From Mucilaginibacter boryungensis (GTDB lineage Bacteria; Bacteroidota; Bacteroidia; Sphingobacteriales; Sphingobacteriaceae): DNA of 64,000 nucleotides. Positions 44,935 through 53,981 of the stretch are shown piece after piece. The stretch is from positions 1,674,001 through 1,738,000 of the forward strand of contig NZ_JADFFM010000002.1 in assembly GCF_015221995.1 (NCBI RefSeq), read 5' to 3'. Position numbers and translations under genes: made by a program. Each line of letters begins with the position of its first letter. The first letter of the stretch is position 1. The notes below the pieces were generated by a model. That model was given only the letters and a program-made list of their open reading frames with translations. It made no database searches and was not told where the DNA came from.

Positions 44935-45861
44935 ATGAAAAAGTACCCCGTGCTGCTTTGCGCGTTATTATTAAGCATCCGTTTATTCGCGCAAACAGAT
45001 TCTGTTGCGTTAGTGCATGCCACTTGGTCGGTTAAAAAAATAAATGCTAAAGTTTACTGGAAAACCACGCACCTTACCAATCATAGCTTATTTGGCGCAA
45101 ACGAGAATATCAGTATCATCGTTATACCTGCGCATACCAAAAGTGTACGTTTAATAGTGGGGTACTCCGATTCGCTGGAAACAACCTCGCAGCAAGCCAA
45201 ACGTTACCATGCGCTGGCAGGCATTAATGGTTCGTTCTTTAAAATGCGTGGTGCCGACCCTGACAGCCACCCAGAATTAAACCATGTGCCCAAACTGGAA
45301 CCTTCTAAACTGGCCTACAACCGATCCGGTACGTACCTGCGTAAAGATGGTATTTTGATTACCCCTAATAAAATTGCCGCAAAACAAACTGCCCGCAGAC
45401 GTCCCCAATTAGGTGTGCTTGCACTAAGCGATAGCGGAGCGACTATTTTAAAACCCGATACATTAAATTTTGAATGGGAGAATACAATAAGTGCCCGTGA
45501 TATCATGACGTCGGGGCCTTTGCTAATAATTGATAATAAGAATATGCCTATTGGAACCGATGACTTTAGCAGGAAACGCCACCCGCGTACCGCTGTGGGC
45601 AAACTAGCCGATGGTACAACGATGCTATTGGTAGTTGATGGCCGTTTCGAAGAATCGGCTGGGATGAACCTTATAGAACTTCAGCAAACCATGCGTTGGC
45701 TGGGCTGCGTTACCGCCCTTAACCTTGATGGTGGCGGATCATCTGCCATGTACATTAAGGGCGAACCCGACCATGGTATAGTCAATTATCCATCAGATAA
45801 CAAGAAGTACGACCATGCCGGTGAGCGCGAAGTTGCAAATACTGTTTTAGTAGTTCCTTAA
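44935..45861 (+). CDS. Phosphodiester glycosidase family protein (NAGPA/DUF2233)
   Basis: A secreted 308-residue enzyme made almost entirely of the phosphodiester glycosidase domain. The landmarks are HALAGINGSFFKMRG, ISARDIMTSGPLLI, RHPRTAVGKLADGTTMLLVVDGR and ALNLDGGGSSAMYIKGE, the last with the conserved DGGGSS catalytic loop. The start is ATG 44935, which begins a signal peptide (MKKYPVLLCALLLSIRLFAQ); the open frame upstream runs through a terminator. It is the second NAGPA enzyme of the locus, without the propeller. Confidence 0.9.
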   Translation: MKKYPVLLCALLLSIRLFAQTDSVALVHATWSVKKINAKVYWKTTHLTNHSLFGANENISIIVIPAHTKSVRLIVGYSDSLETTSQQAKRYHALAGINGSFFKMRGADPDSHPELNHVPKLEPSKLAYNRSGTYLRKDGILITPNKIAAKQTARRRPQLGVLALSDSGATILKPDTLNFEWENTISARDIMTSGPLLIIDNKNMPIGTDDFSRKRHPRTAVGKLADGTTMLLVVDGRFEESAGMNLIELQQTMRWLGCVTALNLDGGGSSAMYIKGEPDHGIVNYPSDNKKYDHAGEREVANTVLVVP

Positions 45862-45969
45862 CATTAAATGTAAAATGGATTTAGGATTTTATGTATCAAA
45901 TTGTCAAATATTTAATAGGCCATTAATATATTCTTTAACATTTTCAATCTCCTGTAAATCTTCCAAAAG

Positions 45970-46015
45970 GTTCGACTTTTGACGCGTTCCCGCTACCGAA
46001 GACGACAAGTCGAAC
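45970..46015 (+). repeat. tRNA-3'-end-like repeat (copy B)
   Basis: GGTTCGAC, then TTGACGCGTTCCCGCTACC, resembles the T arm and 3' end of the initiator tRNA (…GGTTCGAGTCCTGCTCCCGCTACC). The segment is bounded by a 9-base inverted repeat GTTCGACTT (45970-45978)/AAGTCGAAC (46007-46015). The left part is closely shared with copy C at 58540. Confidence 0.55.
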
Positions 46016-46018
46016 AGG

Positions 46019-46051
46019 GGCACAGTGATATTACTGTGCCTTTCGTTTTTT
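46019..46051 (+). terminator. Terminator at the end of the SusC/SusD locus
   Basis: GGCACAGT (46019-46026) pairs with ACTGTGCC (46033-46040), followed by TTTCGTTTTTT. It closes the 33.8-45.9 kb locus. Confidence 0.85.
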
Positions 46052-46114
46052 ATGCAATTTATTTGAAATATGCACGATAGTTGTCATCGTCTCACTTTAG
46101 AAGCTTTGTAATAT

Positions 46115-47281
46115 TTACTTCCTAAACACACCTATTTTCCATATTTCCGGGTCAAACACCATCGCAATAGTACATAATACAGTAGCTATGTTGCCTTTAA
46201 TATCGTCTTTTTTAAAGTCATCATAATAAGTATTATCATTAATAAAATTAAAGAATGAGGGCTCCATTTTAAACCGGTTGGGGTTACCTAAAAAATGCGC
46301 CAGATCACCCGGCAAAAGCCATCGGCCTATAGTCCCGGTTTTGTAAATGGGCTGCATAACTTGCTGCCCGGTGGCAAACAAATACAACAGGTAGGGGAAA
46401 TTTACTCCCGCAACATAACTCAAATCCAACGACCCCCAAAACCTGGGGTTTATTTCCATAAGCTTAGGCACTTTAGTTACCGGATCACGTTTAAACTCAA
46501 CCATGGCCACACCATCCCAGTTCAGTTCTTTCAGCAGGTTGGCGGCATACAATTTTGTTTCATCGTCGGCTGTGCTTTCACGCAGGGTGCTGGGACCGCC
46601 TTGTACCGGGAATTCGCGCAAGCGTTTATAACTAAAATTGGCCAGAATATCTCCGTCCTGTGCCAATATGCCAACTCCGCAACCCTCGCCCTGCCAATCA
46701 ATGCATTCTTGTATAATTGGGTAACCGTAGGCTTTTACAACTTCGGCATAATCTTTATCAAACTGCTGTCTGTTCGTTACTTTTTTTATACCACGTGACC
46801 CGCTGCTGCTTACCGGTTTAATAATGATGGGGAATTGCAGTGCGTTTAAAGCCTCGTCTACTTCAGCGGGAGTTTCGGGCCGGTGGCTTTGCGGCATGGG
46901 TATATTTAACTTTTTGGCCAATTGCAACACCTCCCACTTGTTATTTGCGGCATGGTAGGCTTTTGCCGATGGTATGGGCAATCTGGCGTATTGTTCTATT
47001 TGCGCACGGGCGTTTAAAAACAATTCGATAGACGATTCTTCAAATGGCATGATACATGCATACTGCTCACGCTGCAGTAATTCAAGTATCGATCTCAGGT
47101 AGCCTTCCGGGTCTTTTTTGGGATCTGGTACGATGAAATATTGGCGCACAAATGACGAATATATCCCTGGTGCTATGCGGGTATGGGAAACCGCGTCAAC
47201 TATCAAACCTTCACGCCCCAGTGAGCGCACAGCTGATAGCGTTTTCCGTGTCCAACAGTCAGTAACCAGTATTTTAGACAT
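46115..47281 (-). CDS. ATP-grasp domain ligase, PylC/carbamoyl-phosphate-synthase-like
   Basis: A cytosolic ATP-dependent carboxylate-amine/thiol ligase of 388 residues. It has an N-terminal pre-ATP-grasp domain (MSKILVTDCWTRKTLSAVRSLG), the ATP-grasp nucleotide-binding region (FPIIIKPVSSSGSRGIKKV), and a catalytic Mg/ATP segment (VAMVEFKRDPVTKVPKLMEINPRFWGSLDL). Similar proteins act in exopolysaccharide or cell-surface modification clusters by joining amino acids or other acids to a carrier. It overlaps the upstream deacetylase gene by 8 bases, so they are translated together. Its substrate is unknown. Confidence 0.85.
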   Translation of the reverse strand: MSKILVTDCWTRKTLSAVRSLGREGLIVDAVSHTRIAPGIYSSFVRQYFIVPDPKKDPEGYLRSILELLQREQYACIMPFEESSIELFLNARAQIEQYARLPIPSAKAYHAANNKWEVLQLAKKLNIPMPQSHRPETPAEVDEALNALQFPIIIKPVSSSGSRGIKKVTNRQQFDKDYAEVVKAYGYPIIQECIDWQGEGCGVGILAQDGDILANFSYKRLREFPVQGGPSTLRESTADDETKLYAANLLKELNWDGVAMVEFKRDPVTKVPKLMEINPRFWGSLDLSYVAGVNFPYLLYLFATGQQVMQPIYKTGTIGRWLLPGDLAHFLGNPNRFKMEPSFFNFINDNTYYDDFKKDDIKGNIATVLCTIAMVFDPEIWKIGVFRK

Positions 47282-48107
47282 TGCTTAAATTAACAGAGGT
47301 AAGATATTCGTTATAAGGTATAATGGTAAGCCCAAGGTTCATAATGCGCTCCAGCTTGGTAAAAACCGAACTGCGGTTATAATACATCAGGTAGTTATAA
47401 ACTTTACTGTTGTTAATTCCGGGATGCATAAACCTCTCCTGATCGCAATCGATATCATACGGATGTAAATAGCTTTGAAGCGGAATAGCCTTTTGGGTCA
47501 GATTTTTAATAGGACTTTTTAACATAAAAAATGGGAACATTCGTAAATATACGCCACCGGCCAGCGGGGTTTTAAAAAGAGGATGCAATGTAATGGGCAT
47601 TTCCAATATACCATCTATCAATTTAAAACCGGGACCAAAATCTTCCCAGCCGTATAAAGGGTTTTTTGCAGGCAGCACCGAACTGGAATAGGTAAAACCA
47701 AACTCTTTCAAAACACTGTAAGCCCATGCCGTTTGTTCTGTTAACGAAAAAATTGGCGCCCTAAAGCCTGTTATGTTACCTATACTTAATTTGTGTGCCG
47801 ATTTTAGGAAACTGTCCATATCGGCACGGAATAATTGTGCGGTTAGCTTGTTTAAAGGCAAGTGCGTATCGGTATGGCAGGCTATTTCGTGGCCATCGTC
47901 TATAATTTGCTTAATTAGGTCAGGGTAAGCACGCAGTTGATCGCCAACTACAAAAAAAGTGCACCTGGCCTGGTGTTTTTTCAAAAAAGCCAGGTATTGC
48001 CCGGTCATTTGCGGCACACGTTCGCGATAAAGTTTCCCCTCGGGTAATAAATTCCGAACATCCTCCAAATCGATGCTAAAAAGAAATATGTTTGAGGCAA
48101 GCGGCAT
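47274..48107 (-). CDS. Polysaccharide deacetylase (NodB homology)
   Basis: Predicted metal-dependent N-deacetylase acting on N-acetylated sugars. The 277-residue protein has the NodB catalytic Asp in FSIDLEDV (residue 13-14), the metal motif in IACHTDTHLPL, the arginine motif FRAPIF (FRAPxF) and a C-terminal LHPYDID motif with the catalytic His. There is no signal peptide, so it probably acts on lipid-linked or nucleotide-sugar precursors in the cytoplasm. It is the middle gene of a three-gene operon. Confidence 0.88.
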   Translation of the reverse strand: MPLASNIFLFSIDLEDVRNLLPEGKLYRERVPQMTGQYLAFLKKHQARCTFFVVGDQLRAYPDLIKQIIDDGHEIACHTDTHLPLNKLTAQLFRADMDSFLKSAHKLSIGNITGFRAPIFSLTEQTAWAYSVLKEFGFTYSSSVLPAKNPLYGWEDFGPGFKLIDGILEMPITLHPLFKTPLAGGVYLRMFPFFMLKSPIKNLTQKAIPLQSYLHPYDIDCDQERFMHPGINNSKVYNYLMYYNRSSVFTKLERIMNLGLTIIPYNEYLTSVNLSNV

Positions 48108-48126
48108 AGCTAATAAAAAACAAACT

Positions 48127-48999
48127 TTAGCATTCAGACGATGTCTTTTTAAAGAAAAACACTTTTATATCAGGCTTGGCGGCATTTATTAGGGGTTTAG
48201 CACCCTTTAATAATGCAGCCATGGCCACCGTAACCCGGCTAACTTTTTTATCAGTGGTTACCCTTTCTTTAATATGGTCAAAGTCCAGCGTATTTAGTCT
48301 AAACTCGCTGATTTTTGTAAAACCATGTTTACTGACAAGTTGGTTGAGGTTCTCCGCATTAAAGTAGGTATAATGTGGGCTATGGAAATCAAACTGCCAC
48401 ATCCTGTTCAAAAAACTTTTAATACCGAGTTTATTAAATACCCGGGCACATCTGCTGAAAAAACCGTCGCTTAAAGGTATGTTGATAATCAGGTAACCAT
48501 TTTCGTTTAAATCTGCATTTATCGATGCTGCCAAACTATTCACATCAGGTATGTGTTCAAAAACATCATTAAAAATAACAAAGTCGTATTTTGTTGTGTT
48601 TTTTTTATCGGGATAAAAGCCATAGGTCACCTCAAATCCGTTCTCCTGATGTCCTTTTTTAAAAGATGTTTCGGGTTCGATACCTGCGCAGTTTATCCCA
48701 TTTTTTTTGCAAACCGCTAACCACCAGCCATTGCCGCAGCCAATTTCCAAACCCTTGATGTTGGTACTGTTTGATTGGTACAGGCGTTTTATTTCTTCAA
48801 TGATCAGCTCAAAATTTGCGGTGCGCAATTCCCGCAGGCCGGTACCCCGCACGGCTGTATCTACATTTGATGAAAATGAATGATCAAAACGGGCATCAGC
48901 AACATACAGACCGCAACCGGCACATTTATAAATATCAAATTTCAGTTTATATTTAAGTTTTAATGACCTGGCGCATACCGGACAAGCATTCAAATCCAT
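48127..48999 (-). CDS. Class I SAM-dependent methyltransferase with N-terminal zinc ribbon
   Basis: A 290-residue methyltransferase. The N-terminus has two CxxC pairs (CPVCARSLKLKYKLK..CAGCG), a zinc ribbon. The SAM-binding motif I is IKGLEIGCGNGWWLAVCK (about residue 80), and YDFVIFNDVFEHIPDV is the post-motif. This arrangement is common in capsular/O-antigen clusters, where such enzymes methylate sugars or their carriers. It is the first gene of the methyltransferase-deacetylase-ATP-grasp operon (19-base gap, then 8-base overlap). Confidence 0.88.
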   Translation of the reverse strand: MDLNACPVCARSLKLKYKLKFDIYKCAGCGLYVADARFDHSFSSNVDTAVRGTGLRELRTANFELIIEEIKRLYQSNSTNIKGLEIGCGNGWWLAVCKKNGINCAGIEPETSFKKGHQENGFEVTYGFYPDKKNTTKYDFVIFNDVFEHIPDVNSLAASINADLNENGYLIINIPLSDGFFSRCARVFNKLGIKSFLNRMWQFDFHSPHYTYFNAENLNQLVSKHGFTKISEFRLNTLDFDHIKERVTTDKKVSRVTVAMAALLKGAKPLINAAKPDIKVFFFKKTSSEC

Positions 49000-49226
49000 T
49001 GCAAAAAATTTACTAAATATAACACTTTTGCAAGTACACAGTGAGCCATTTAATAGCCGAAAAGCTATGCTTTTTAAATAATATCTTGCTTAAAGTAACA
49101 TCCCGCGATAAGAATAAATATTATAAAAATATATTCTTATTATATTGAAAAAAGTATTATTTTTAACAGTTGCTGTTTATCACAATTATTTAGTTTTATT
49201 ACATAAAAAGCCCTAATGCCGCCGCA

Positions 49227-50390
49227 ATGAAATCTATTGGTCCCCTGTTTTTTTTGTTGGTATTGTTTAATATTTCACTCGGGCAAAGTATCAATACCAA
49301 CGGTGGCGGGTCGAACTCGATATTCACCGCCGTGCCCTTTTTAACCATCGCACCCGATGCGCGGTCCGGTGCTATGGGCGATGCCGGGGCAGCCTTATCC
49401 CCGACCGAGTTTGATACCCACTGGAACCCCTCGAAGCTGGCATTTTTAGATAACGACAATCACATTTCCTTATCATACAGCCCCTGGCTGCGTCATGTAG
49501 CACCCGACGCTAACCTGGCTTACCTTAACTTCGCCAAAAAGATCGATGAGCGCAACGCCATTGGTTTCTCTTTTTGTTATTTCAACCTAGGTAAGGTTAA
49601 TGTTTATGATGCTAACGAAGTGCCTTTGGGATCGTACCAGCCTAATGAGTTTTCGTTTGACGCTACGCTGGCGCGTAAGTTTGGCGCGAACCTTTCTTTA
49701 GGCCTCTCTGCACGGTTTATCCACTCGGCCATTATTAGTTCCGATCCCATATTGGGCAGCTCGGGCAGCCATGCGGGCAATGCCCTGGCAGCCGATGTTT
49801 CCCTCTTCTATAAAAAATCTGTCCAGCAGTTTAAGCGCGAAGCGCAGTTCTCATATGGTATCCATATCTCCAACATTGGCACCAAAGTAAATTATTATAC
49901 GGGTGGAGATAAATATTTTTTGCCCACCAACCTTAGGATAGGCATTGCCGATGAAATTGCTATCGACCAGTTAAATACCTTCACTTTTGCCTTTGATATT
50001 AACAAACTGCTGGTGCCTACCCCGCCTATAAGGGATGCCGGGGGTAATATCATCAGTGGCAGTGATGATAACAAATCTATTGTGTCGGGCATATTCAGTT
50101 CGTTTGGAGATGCCCCGGGCGGGTTTAGCGAAGAGCTGAAAGAGATCGCTTTCTCGCCAGGCATTGAGTATATGTATAACAAGCAATTTGCCATACGTAC
50201 AGGTTATTTTTACGAAAACCCCGCTAAAGGCGACCGACGCTACCTTACCCTAGGCGCGGGTTACAAATACCAGGAGTTTGGCCTTGATTTTAGTTACCTC
50301 ATTGCCAGCCAAAGCACCAGCCCCCTGGCAAATACACTGCGCTTTACCCTGCGGTACAGTTTTGCCGGCAAACTGAAGGGCGGACAGTAG
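49227..50390 (+). CDS. porV: Type IX secretion outer membrane protein PorV/LptO
   Basis: An outer membrane beta-barrel shuttle that carries T9SS cargo to the PorU sortase. The 387-residue protein has a signal peptide ending SLGQ. It has the PorV segments FLTIAPDARSGAMGDAGAALSPTEFDTHWNPSKLAF, AYLNFAKKIDERNAIGFSFCYFNLG, GLSARFIHSAI and a C-terminal barrel strand LRFTLRYSF. It matches PorV length. PorU, often just upstream, is not here. The neighbouring trypsin-like, collagen-like and Por-sorting-domain proteins fit a T9SS-linked surface region. Confidence 0.93.
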   Translation: MKSIGPLFFLLVLFNISLGQSINTNGGGSNSIFTAVPFLTIAPDARSGAMGDAGAALSPTEFDTHWNPSKLAFLDNDNHISLSYSPWLRHVAPDANLAYLNFAKKIDERNAIGFSFCYFNLGKVNVYDANEVPLGSYQPNEFSFDATLARKFGANLSLGLSARFIHSAIISSDPILGSSGSHAGNALAADVSLFYKKSVQQFKREAQFSYGIHISNIGTKVNYYTGGDKYFLPTNLRIGIADEIAIDQLNTFTFAFDINKLLVPTPPIRDAGGNIISGSDDNKSIVSGIFSSFGDAPGGFSEELKEIAFSPGIEYMYNKQFAIRTGYFYENPAKGDRRYLTLGAGYKYQEFGLDFSYLIASQSTSPLANTLRFTLRYSFAGKLKGGQ

Positions 50391-50475
50391 GTACGGTTTG
50401 TAAGTCTTTTTTGGCCATTGACAAATCAAACCTTGTGCATTTGTATGTCGATGGTTCCGGCGGAATCATTAATTT

Positions 50476-51246
50476 ATGAAAAAAACGTTATACTACTGTC
50501 TGCTGTGCCTGCCCCTATTTGCAAGGGGGCAATGGCTTACGCCTGATAGGGTAGCCTACATCAAAGCTTGTACAGTTAAAATTAACACAGAGGGAGACCC
50601 GCGCCCATCGGCGGGATTTTTTGTACGCGCTGATGGCCTGATATTGACGACCTGGCACAGCATAGCGCCTGCTATTGTACGCGACCCCAAAACCAATGCC
50701 ATTACCAGTTTAAAAAAAATAAAAGTGACCACTGCTGACGGCAAACAAGCCGAGGTGGGCATACTGCTTGACCTACTGAATAAAGATTATTTCGGTGCCA
50801 TTAGTTACGATTATTGCCTGTTGATTTGGGCAAGCCCCAATCACCCGGCGGTACCCTACCTAAAACTGGGTACTTTTAACCAAGTGAGCGAAGGACAAGA
50901 GGTTTTTACCTGTGGCTACATCAACGGTACCGAACAGCCTGTGGTAGCCAGGGGGATCGTATCAACCAAGTTTGTCGACAGCACTATCATCATTCAGGCA
51001 GGCAAGCCTACCATTATACCCCGGCAGCAAGCCTTACTGGATATGGCCATGAACCGGTCTGGCGGAGCCGTTGTGCGGCCCGGTACCACAATTGCAGATG
51101 ACTTGGTGATAGGTATTGCCGATATGCTGGTAGTGCCGGACGGGCAGGCCATAGAGGCTGGTATGTCATCGTCCATTGGCGGATGTGTTGCTATTAACCA
51201 TTTGCTTGATGGTATAAAGAGGATGAACGGCCAGACGCAAAAATGA
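50476..51246 (+). CDS. Secreted trypsin-like serine protease
   Basis: A 256-residue protein with a signal peptide ending LFARG. It has the chymotrypsin-fold catalytic triad in unusual settings: His in LILTTWHSIAP, Asp in SYDYCLLIWAS and Ser in MAMNRSGGAVVRPG (versus the usual GNSGGP). The flanking strands match V8/DegP-like peptidases. No PDZ or T9SS sorting domain follows. It may process surface proteins; whether it is active depends on the altered serine loop. It lies 86 bases after porV. Confidence 0.8.
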   Translation: MKKTLYYCLLCLPLFARGQWLTPDRVAYIKACTVKINTEGDPRPSAGFFVRADGLILTTWHSIAPAIVRDPKTNAITSLKKIKVTTADGKQAEVGILLDLLNKDYFGAISYDYCLLIWASPNHPAVPYLKLGTFNQVSEGQEVFTCGYINGTEQPVVARGIVSTKFVDSTIIIQAGKPTIIPRQQALLDMAMNRSGGAVVRPGTTIADDLVIGIADMLVVPDGQAIEAGMSSSIGGCVAINHLLDGIKRMNGQTQK

Positions 51247-51604
51247 GCAAAATAGCTTCCCGCGCATTTTATGATCATCTGTTTACATTTAAATACTTTC
51301 GTTTCGATCAATCCAAGTTTGAAACAGGAGCTAATCTCAAACGGAGTACTAAATACCCCACATTTAGGCCAGATTTATACAGGCAATAATCAGGGTTTCG
51401 CGGCAGGTATTATCCGCATAACCTTGTTGCAGTCTGTTCGGTTAATAGATTTAGATTACCTTGGTGACTTCGTCAAAACATCAATCTCTTCTATAATGCA
51501 CAAAAAAAGGCCCCAATTTGGGGCCTATAATATCCTAATCAACAGTCATTTACTTCAGGACAGTATTTCATTACCATGCTGTTTTACCACATCTTTTCCA
51601 TTTA
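51247..51604. other. Intergenic region between convergent genes
   Basis: No gene is supported. A small plus-strand frame here runs into the terminator of the neighbouring gene and has no recognisable content. The only structured element is the terminator at 51505-51527. Confidence 0.6.
51505..51527 (-). terminator. Terminator of the collagen-like gene
   Basis: On the minus strand AGGCCCCAA pairs with TTGGGGCCT and is followed by a run of seven T, about 80 bases after the collagen-like gene's stop codon. Confidence 0.8.
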
Positions 51605-53968
51605 TTAGAAACCGTACCAGTGACCGGCACCATCACTTACCAAGCGGAATATGGCATAGCCAGCAACTGAAGTTACATTAACGCTTCCGCTTTGGCCATC
51701 GGTTATGGTATTGCTGCCCTGTCTTTGTATAGTGATACCTGTTGACTGAGCTGTAGCATCTATCAATATAATTACCTGCCCGGCCGTTGATGCCAGTGGG
51801 AGAGTTATCGTTACACCATCATTTACCGGATATACAACGGAAGAGCCTGAAATAGTAGTGTTGGTAGTTACCGTTGCACCTACAGAAAAACTTGGGGCGG
51901 CGGTGGGTGAACTAAATGCGCCTGTACCATTTAAGAAAGTTGTAGCCGAACCGGAGCTGGTACCCAGCCTTGCCGCCGGTATAGTGCCGGTGTTGGCCTG
52001 CCCTAAAGCCGTAACTATCCTATTGCCCGTAGTTGCACTATTAGTTGTAAGAGAGGTTGCCAATGAACCTGCGGTAGTTGTAATATCGCCCGTTAATGCC
52101 GGGAATGCCGCCGTAGGCAAAGTAGTAACCGGACTGGTAGGAGCAAAAGGAGTACTACCAGTAATATATAATTGGTTAGCAGCAGTACCATTAGCAAATC
52201 CAGCACCCGTTGCACCCGTTGCGCCAGTAGGACCGGCAGCGCCGTTACTACCTGTAGCACCCGTAACGCCTGTCGCGCCGGTTACACCTGTAACGCCAGT
52301 AGCACCCGTAACGCCTGTCGCGCCGGTTACACCTGTAACGCCAGTAGCACCTGTTGCACCAGTAGCACCTGTTGCACCAGTAGAACCGGTGGCACCTGTA
52401 ACGCCTGTCGCGCCGGTTACACCTGTAACGCCAGTAGCACCTGTTGCACCAGTAGAACCGGTGGCACCTGTAACGCCTGTCGCGCCGGTTACACCAGTAG
52501 CGCCAGTAGCGCCTGTAACTCCAGTAGCACCCGTAACTCCAGTAGCACCTGTAACTCCAGTAGCACCTGTTGCACCCGTAACGCCTGTCGCGCCGGTTAC
52601 ACCTGTAACTCCAGTAGCACCTGTAACTCCAGTAGCACCCGTAACTCCAGTAGCACCTGTTGCACCAGTAGCACCCGTAACACCCGTAACACCTGTTGCG
52701 CCTGTAGCTCCGGTTACACCTGTAGCGCCTGTAACACCCGTTGCACCTGTAGCGCCATTGGCACCTATTGCACCAACCGATCCCGTAACACCTTGTGCGC
52801 CGGTAGGTCCGGTAGCTCCTTGTGCTCCTGTTGAACCAGTTGCACCAGTTGCACCAGTTGCTCCGGTTACACCCGTAGCGCCTGTAACACCCGTAGCTCC
52901 TGTTGCACCAACCGATCCCGTAACACCTTGTGCGCCGGTAGGTCCGGTAGCTCCTTGTGCTCCCGTAGCACCAGTAGCACCCGTTACACCAGCAGGACCG
53001 GTATTACCTTGTGGCCCCTGGGCTCCCGTAGCACCTGTGGCACCTGTTGATCCTGTTGCACCAGTAGCGCCAGTCGACCCTGCGACACCTTGTATGCCTT
53101 GTGCTCCGGTAGCACCTGTAGCGCCAGTAGCGCCAGTCGATCCTGTAACACCTTGTATGCCTTGTGCTCCCGTAGCACCGATGGCTCCTGCAGAGCCGGT
53201 AACACCTTGTATGCCCTGTGCCCCGGTTGCACCTGTAGCTCCTGTAACACCTTGTATACCCTGCGCACCTGTAGCGCCAGTTGCTCCTGTAACACCTTGT
53301 ATGCCTTGTGCCCCGGTTGCGCCCGTAGCACCTTGTATACCCTGCGCACCTGTAGCGCCAGTTGCTCCTGTAATGCCTTGTGCTCCTGTAATGCCTTGTG
53401 CCCCGGTAGCACCTGTAGCTCCCGTAACTCCTTGTATGCCCTGTGCTCCTGTAGCACCCGTAGCGCCGGGTAAGCCCTGCAAACCTGGGGTACCATTGCT
53501 TCCGGCTGCTCCTGTTGCGCCGGTAGCACCTGTTGGGCCCGTTGCGCCGGTAGCACCCGTTGCGCCTGCGGTGGCGTTAAATGCATAAATAGCGTAAGGG
53601 ACACTCAGCAGTTTACTGGCACCCATATCAACATAACCTTGCCCCAAGTCTATCTCTGTTTGGATAAATTTTTGTGATGCCGCCCAGGGGATAGTAGCAT
53701 AAGTGCCTTTTTGCACAGTGCCCGCGCCAATATCTATACTGAAGGTACCAAACTGGTTAGTGGTAACGCTTTGAATTTCCTGATAATCAACATTGCCTGT
53801 AGTACTAACGCTACGTATCGATATCCTGACGTTAATAGCAGTATTAGTTATCAGCGTCCCGTTGGTATTTCGGGCTACTGCCTGGTACTTAAATGTTTGG
53901 CTTTGTGCCAATACAGCACTGCAGGCAAACAGCAAGAGGAATAAGGTGATAAGTAAAGGTTTTTTCAC
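51605..53968 (-). CDS. Collagen-like repeat surface protein
   Basis: A 787-residue exported protein. After a signal peptide (FACSAVLAQ) comes a conserved N-terminal domain of Bacteroidota surface proteins (FKYQAVARNTNGTLITNTAI...KLLSVPYAIYAFNA, about 22-133). Then follow roughly 150 uninterrupted Gly-X-Y triplets (about 135-588), mostly GAT, GVT and GAQ with very few prolines. The C-terminal domain (about 590-787) is beta-rich and trimer-forming-like. Thr-rich triplets are typical of bacterial collagens such as BclA and may be glycosylated. It follows the small T9SS-sorted protein by 13 bases. Confidence 0.9.
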   Translation of the reverse strand: MKKPLLITLFLLLFACSAVLAQSQTFKYQAVARNTNGTLITNTAINVRISIRSVSTTGNVDYQEIQSVTTNQFGTFSIDIGAGTVQKGTYATIPWAASQKFIQTEIDLGQGYVDMGASKLLSVPYAIYAFNATAGATGATGATGPTGATGATGAAGSNGTPGLQGLPGATGATGAQGIQGVTGATGATGAQGITGAQGITGATGATGAQGIQGATGATGAQGIQGVTGATGATGAQGIQGVTGATGATGAQGIQGVTGSAGAIGATGAQGIQGVTGSTGATGATGATGAQGIQGVAGSTGATGATGSTGATGATGAQGPQGNTGPAGVTGATGATGAQGATGPTGAQGVTGSVGATGATGVTGATGVTGATGATGATGSTGAQGATGPTGAQGVTGSVGAIGANGATGATGVTGATGVTGATGATGVTGVTGATGATGATGVTGATGVTGATGVTGVTGATGVTGATGATGVTGATGVTGATGVTGATGATGVTGATGVTGATGSTGATGATGVTGVTGATGVTGATGSTGATGATGATGATGVTGVTGATGVTGATGVTGVTGATGVTGATGSNGAAGPTGATGATGAGFANGTAANQLYITGSTPFAPTSPVTTLPTAAFPALTGDITTTAGSLATSLTTNSATTGNRIVTALGQANTGTIPAARLGTSSGSATTFLNGTGAFSSPTAAPSFSVGATVTTNTTISGSSVVYPVNDGVTITLPLASTAGQVIILIDATAQSTGITIQRQGSNTITDGQSGSVNVTSVAGYAIFRLVSDGAGHWYGF

Positions 53969-53981
53969 TATAACTTATGGT

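Noticed and set aside
51271..51681. A 136-codon plus-strand frame between the protease and collagen-like genes
   Set aside because: It contains the collagen gene's terminator and runs into its coding region; the product has no family features.
52203..53566. Highly repetitive DNA that might be taken for a CRISPR or tandem array
   Set aside because: The repeats are 9-base codon-triplet units of a collagen-like coding region without conserved repeat/spacer structure.
51858..53588. A 576-codon plus-strand frame opposite the collagen-like gene
   Set aside because: It is the antisense reading of Gly-X-Y triplets (PVAPVTPVAPV...), open only because the repeat lacks stop trinucleotides in that frame. 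The minus-strand gene has a signal peptide and flanking domains.
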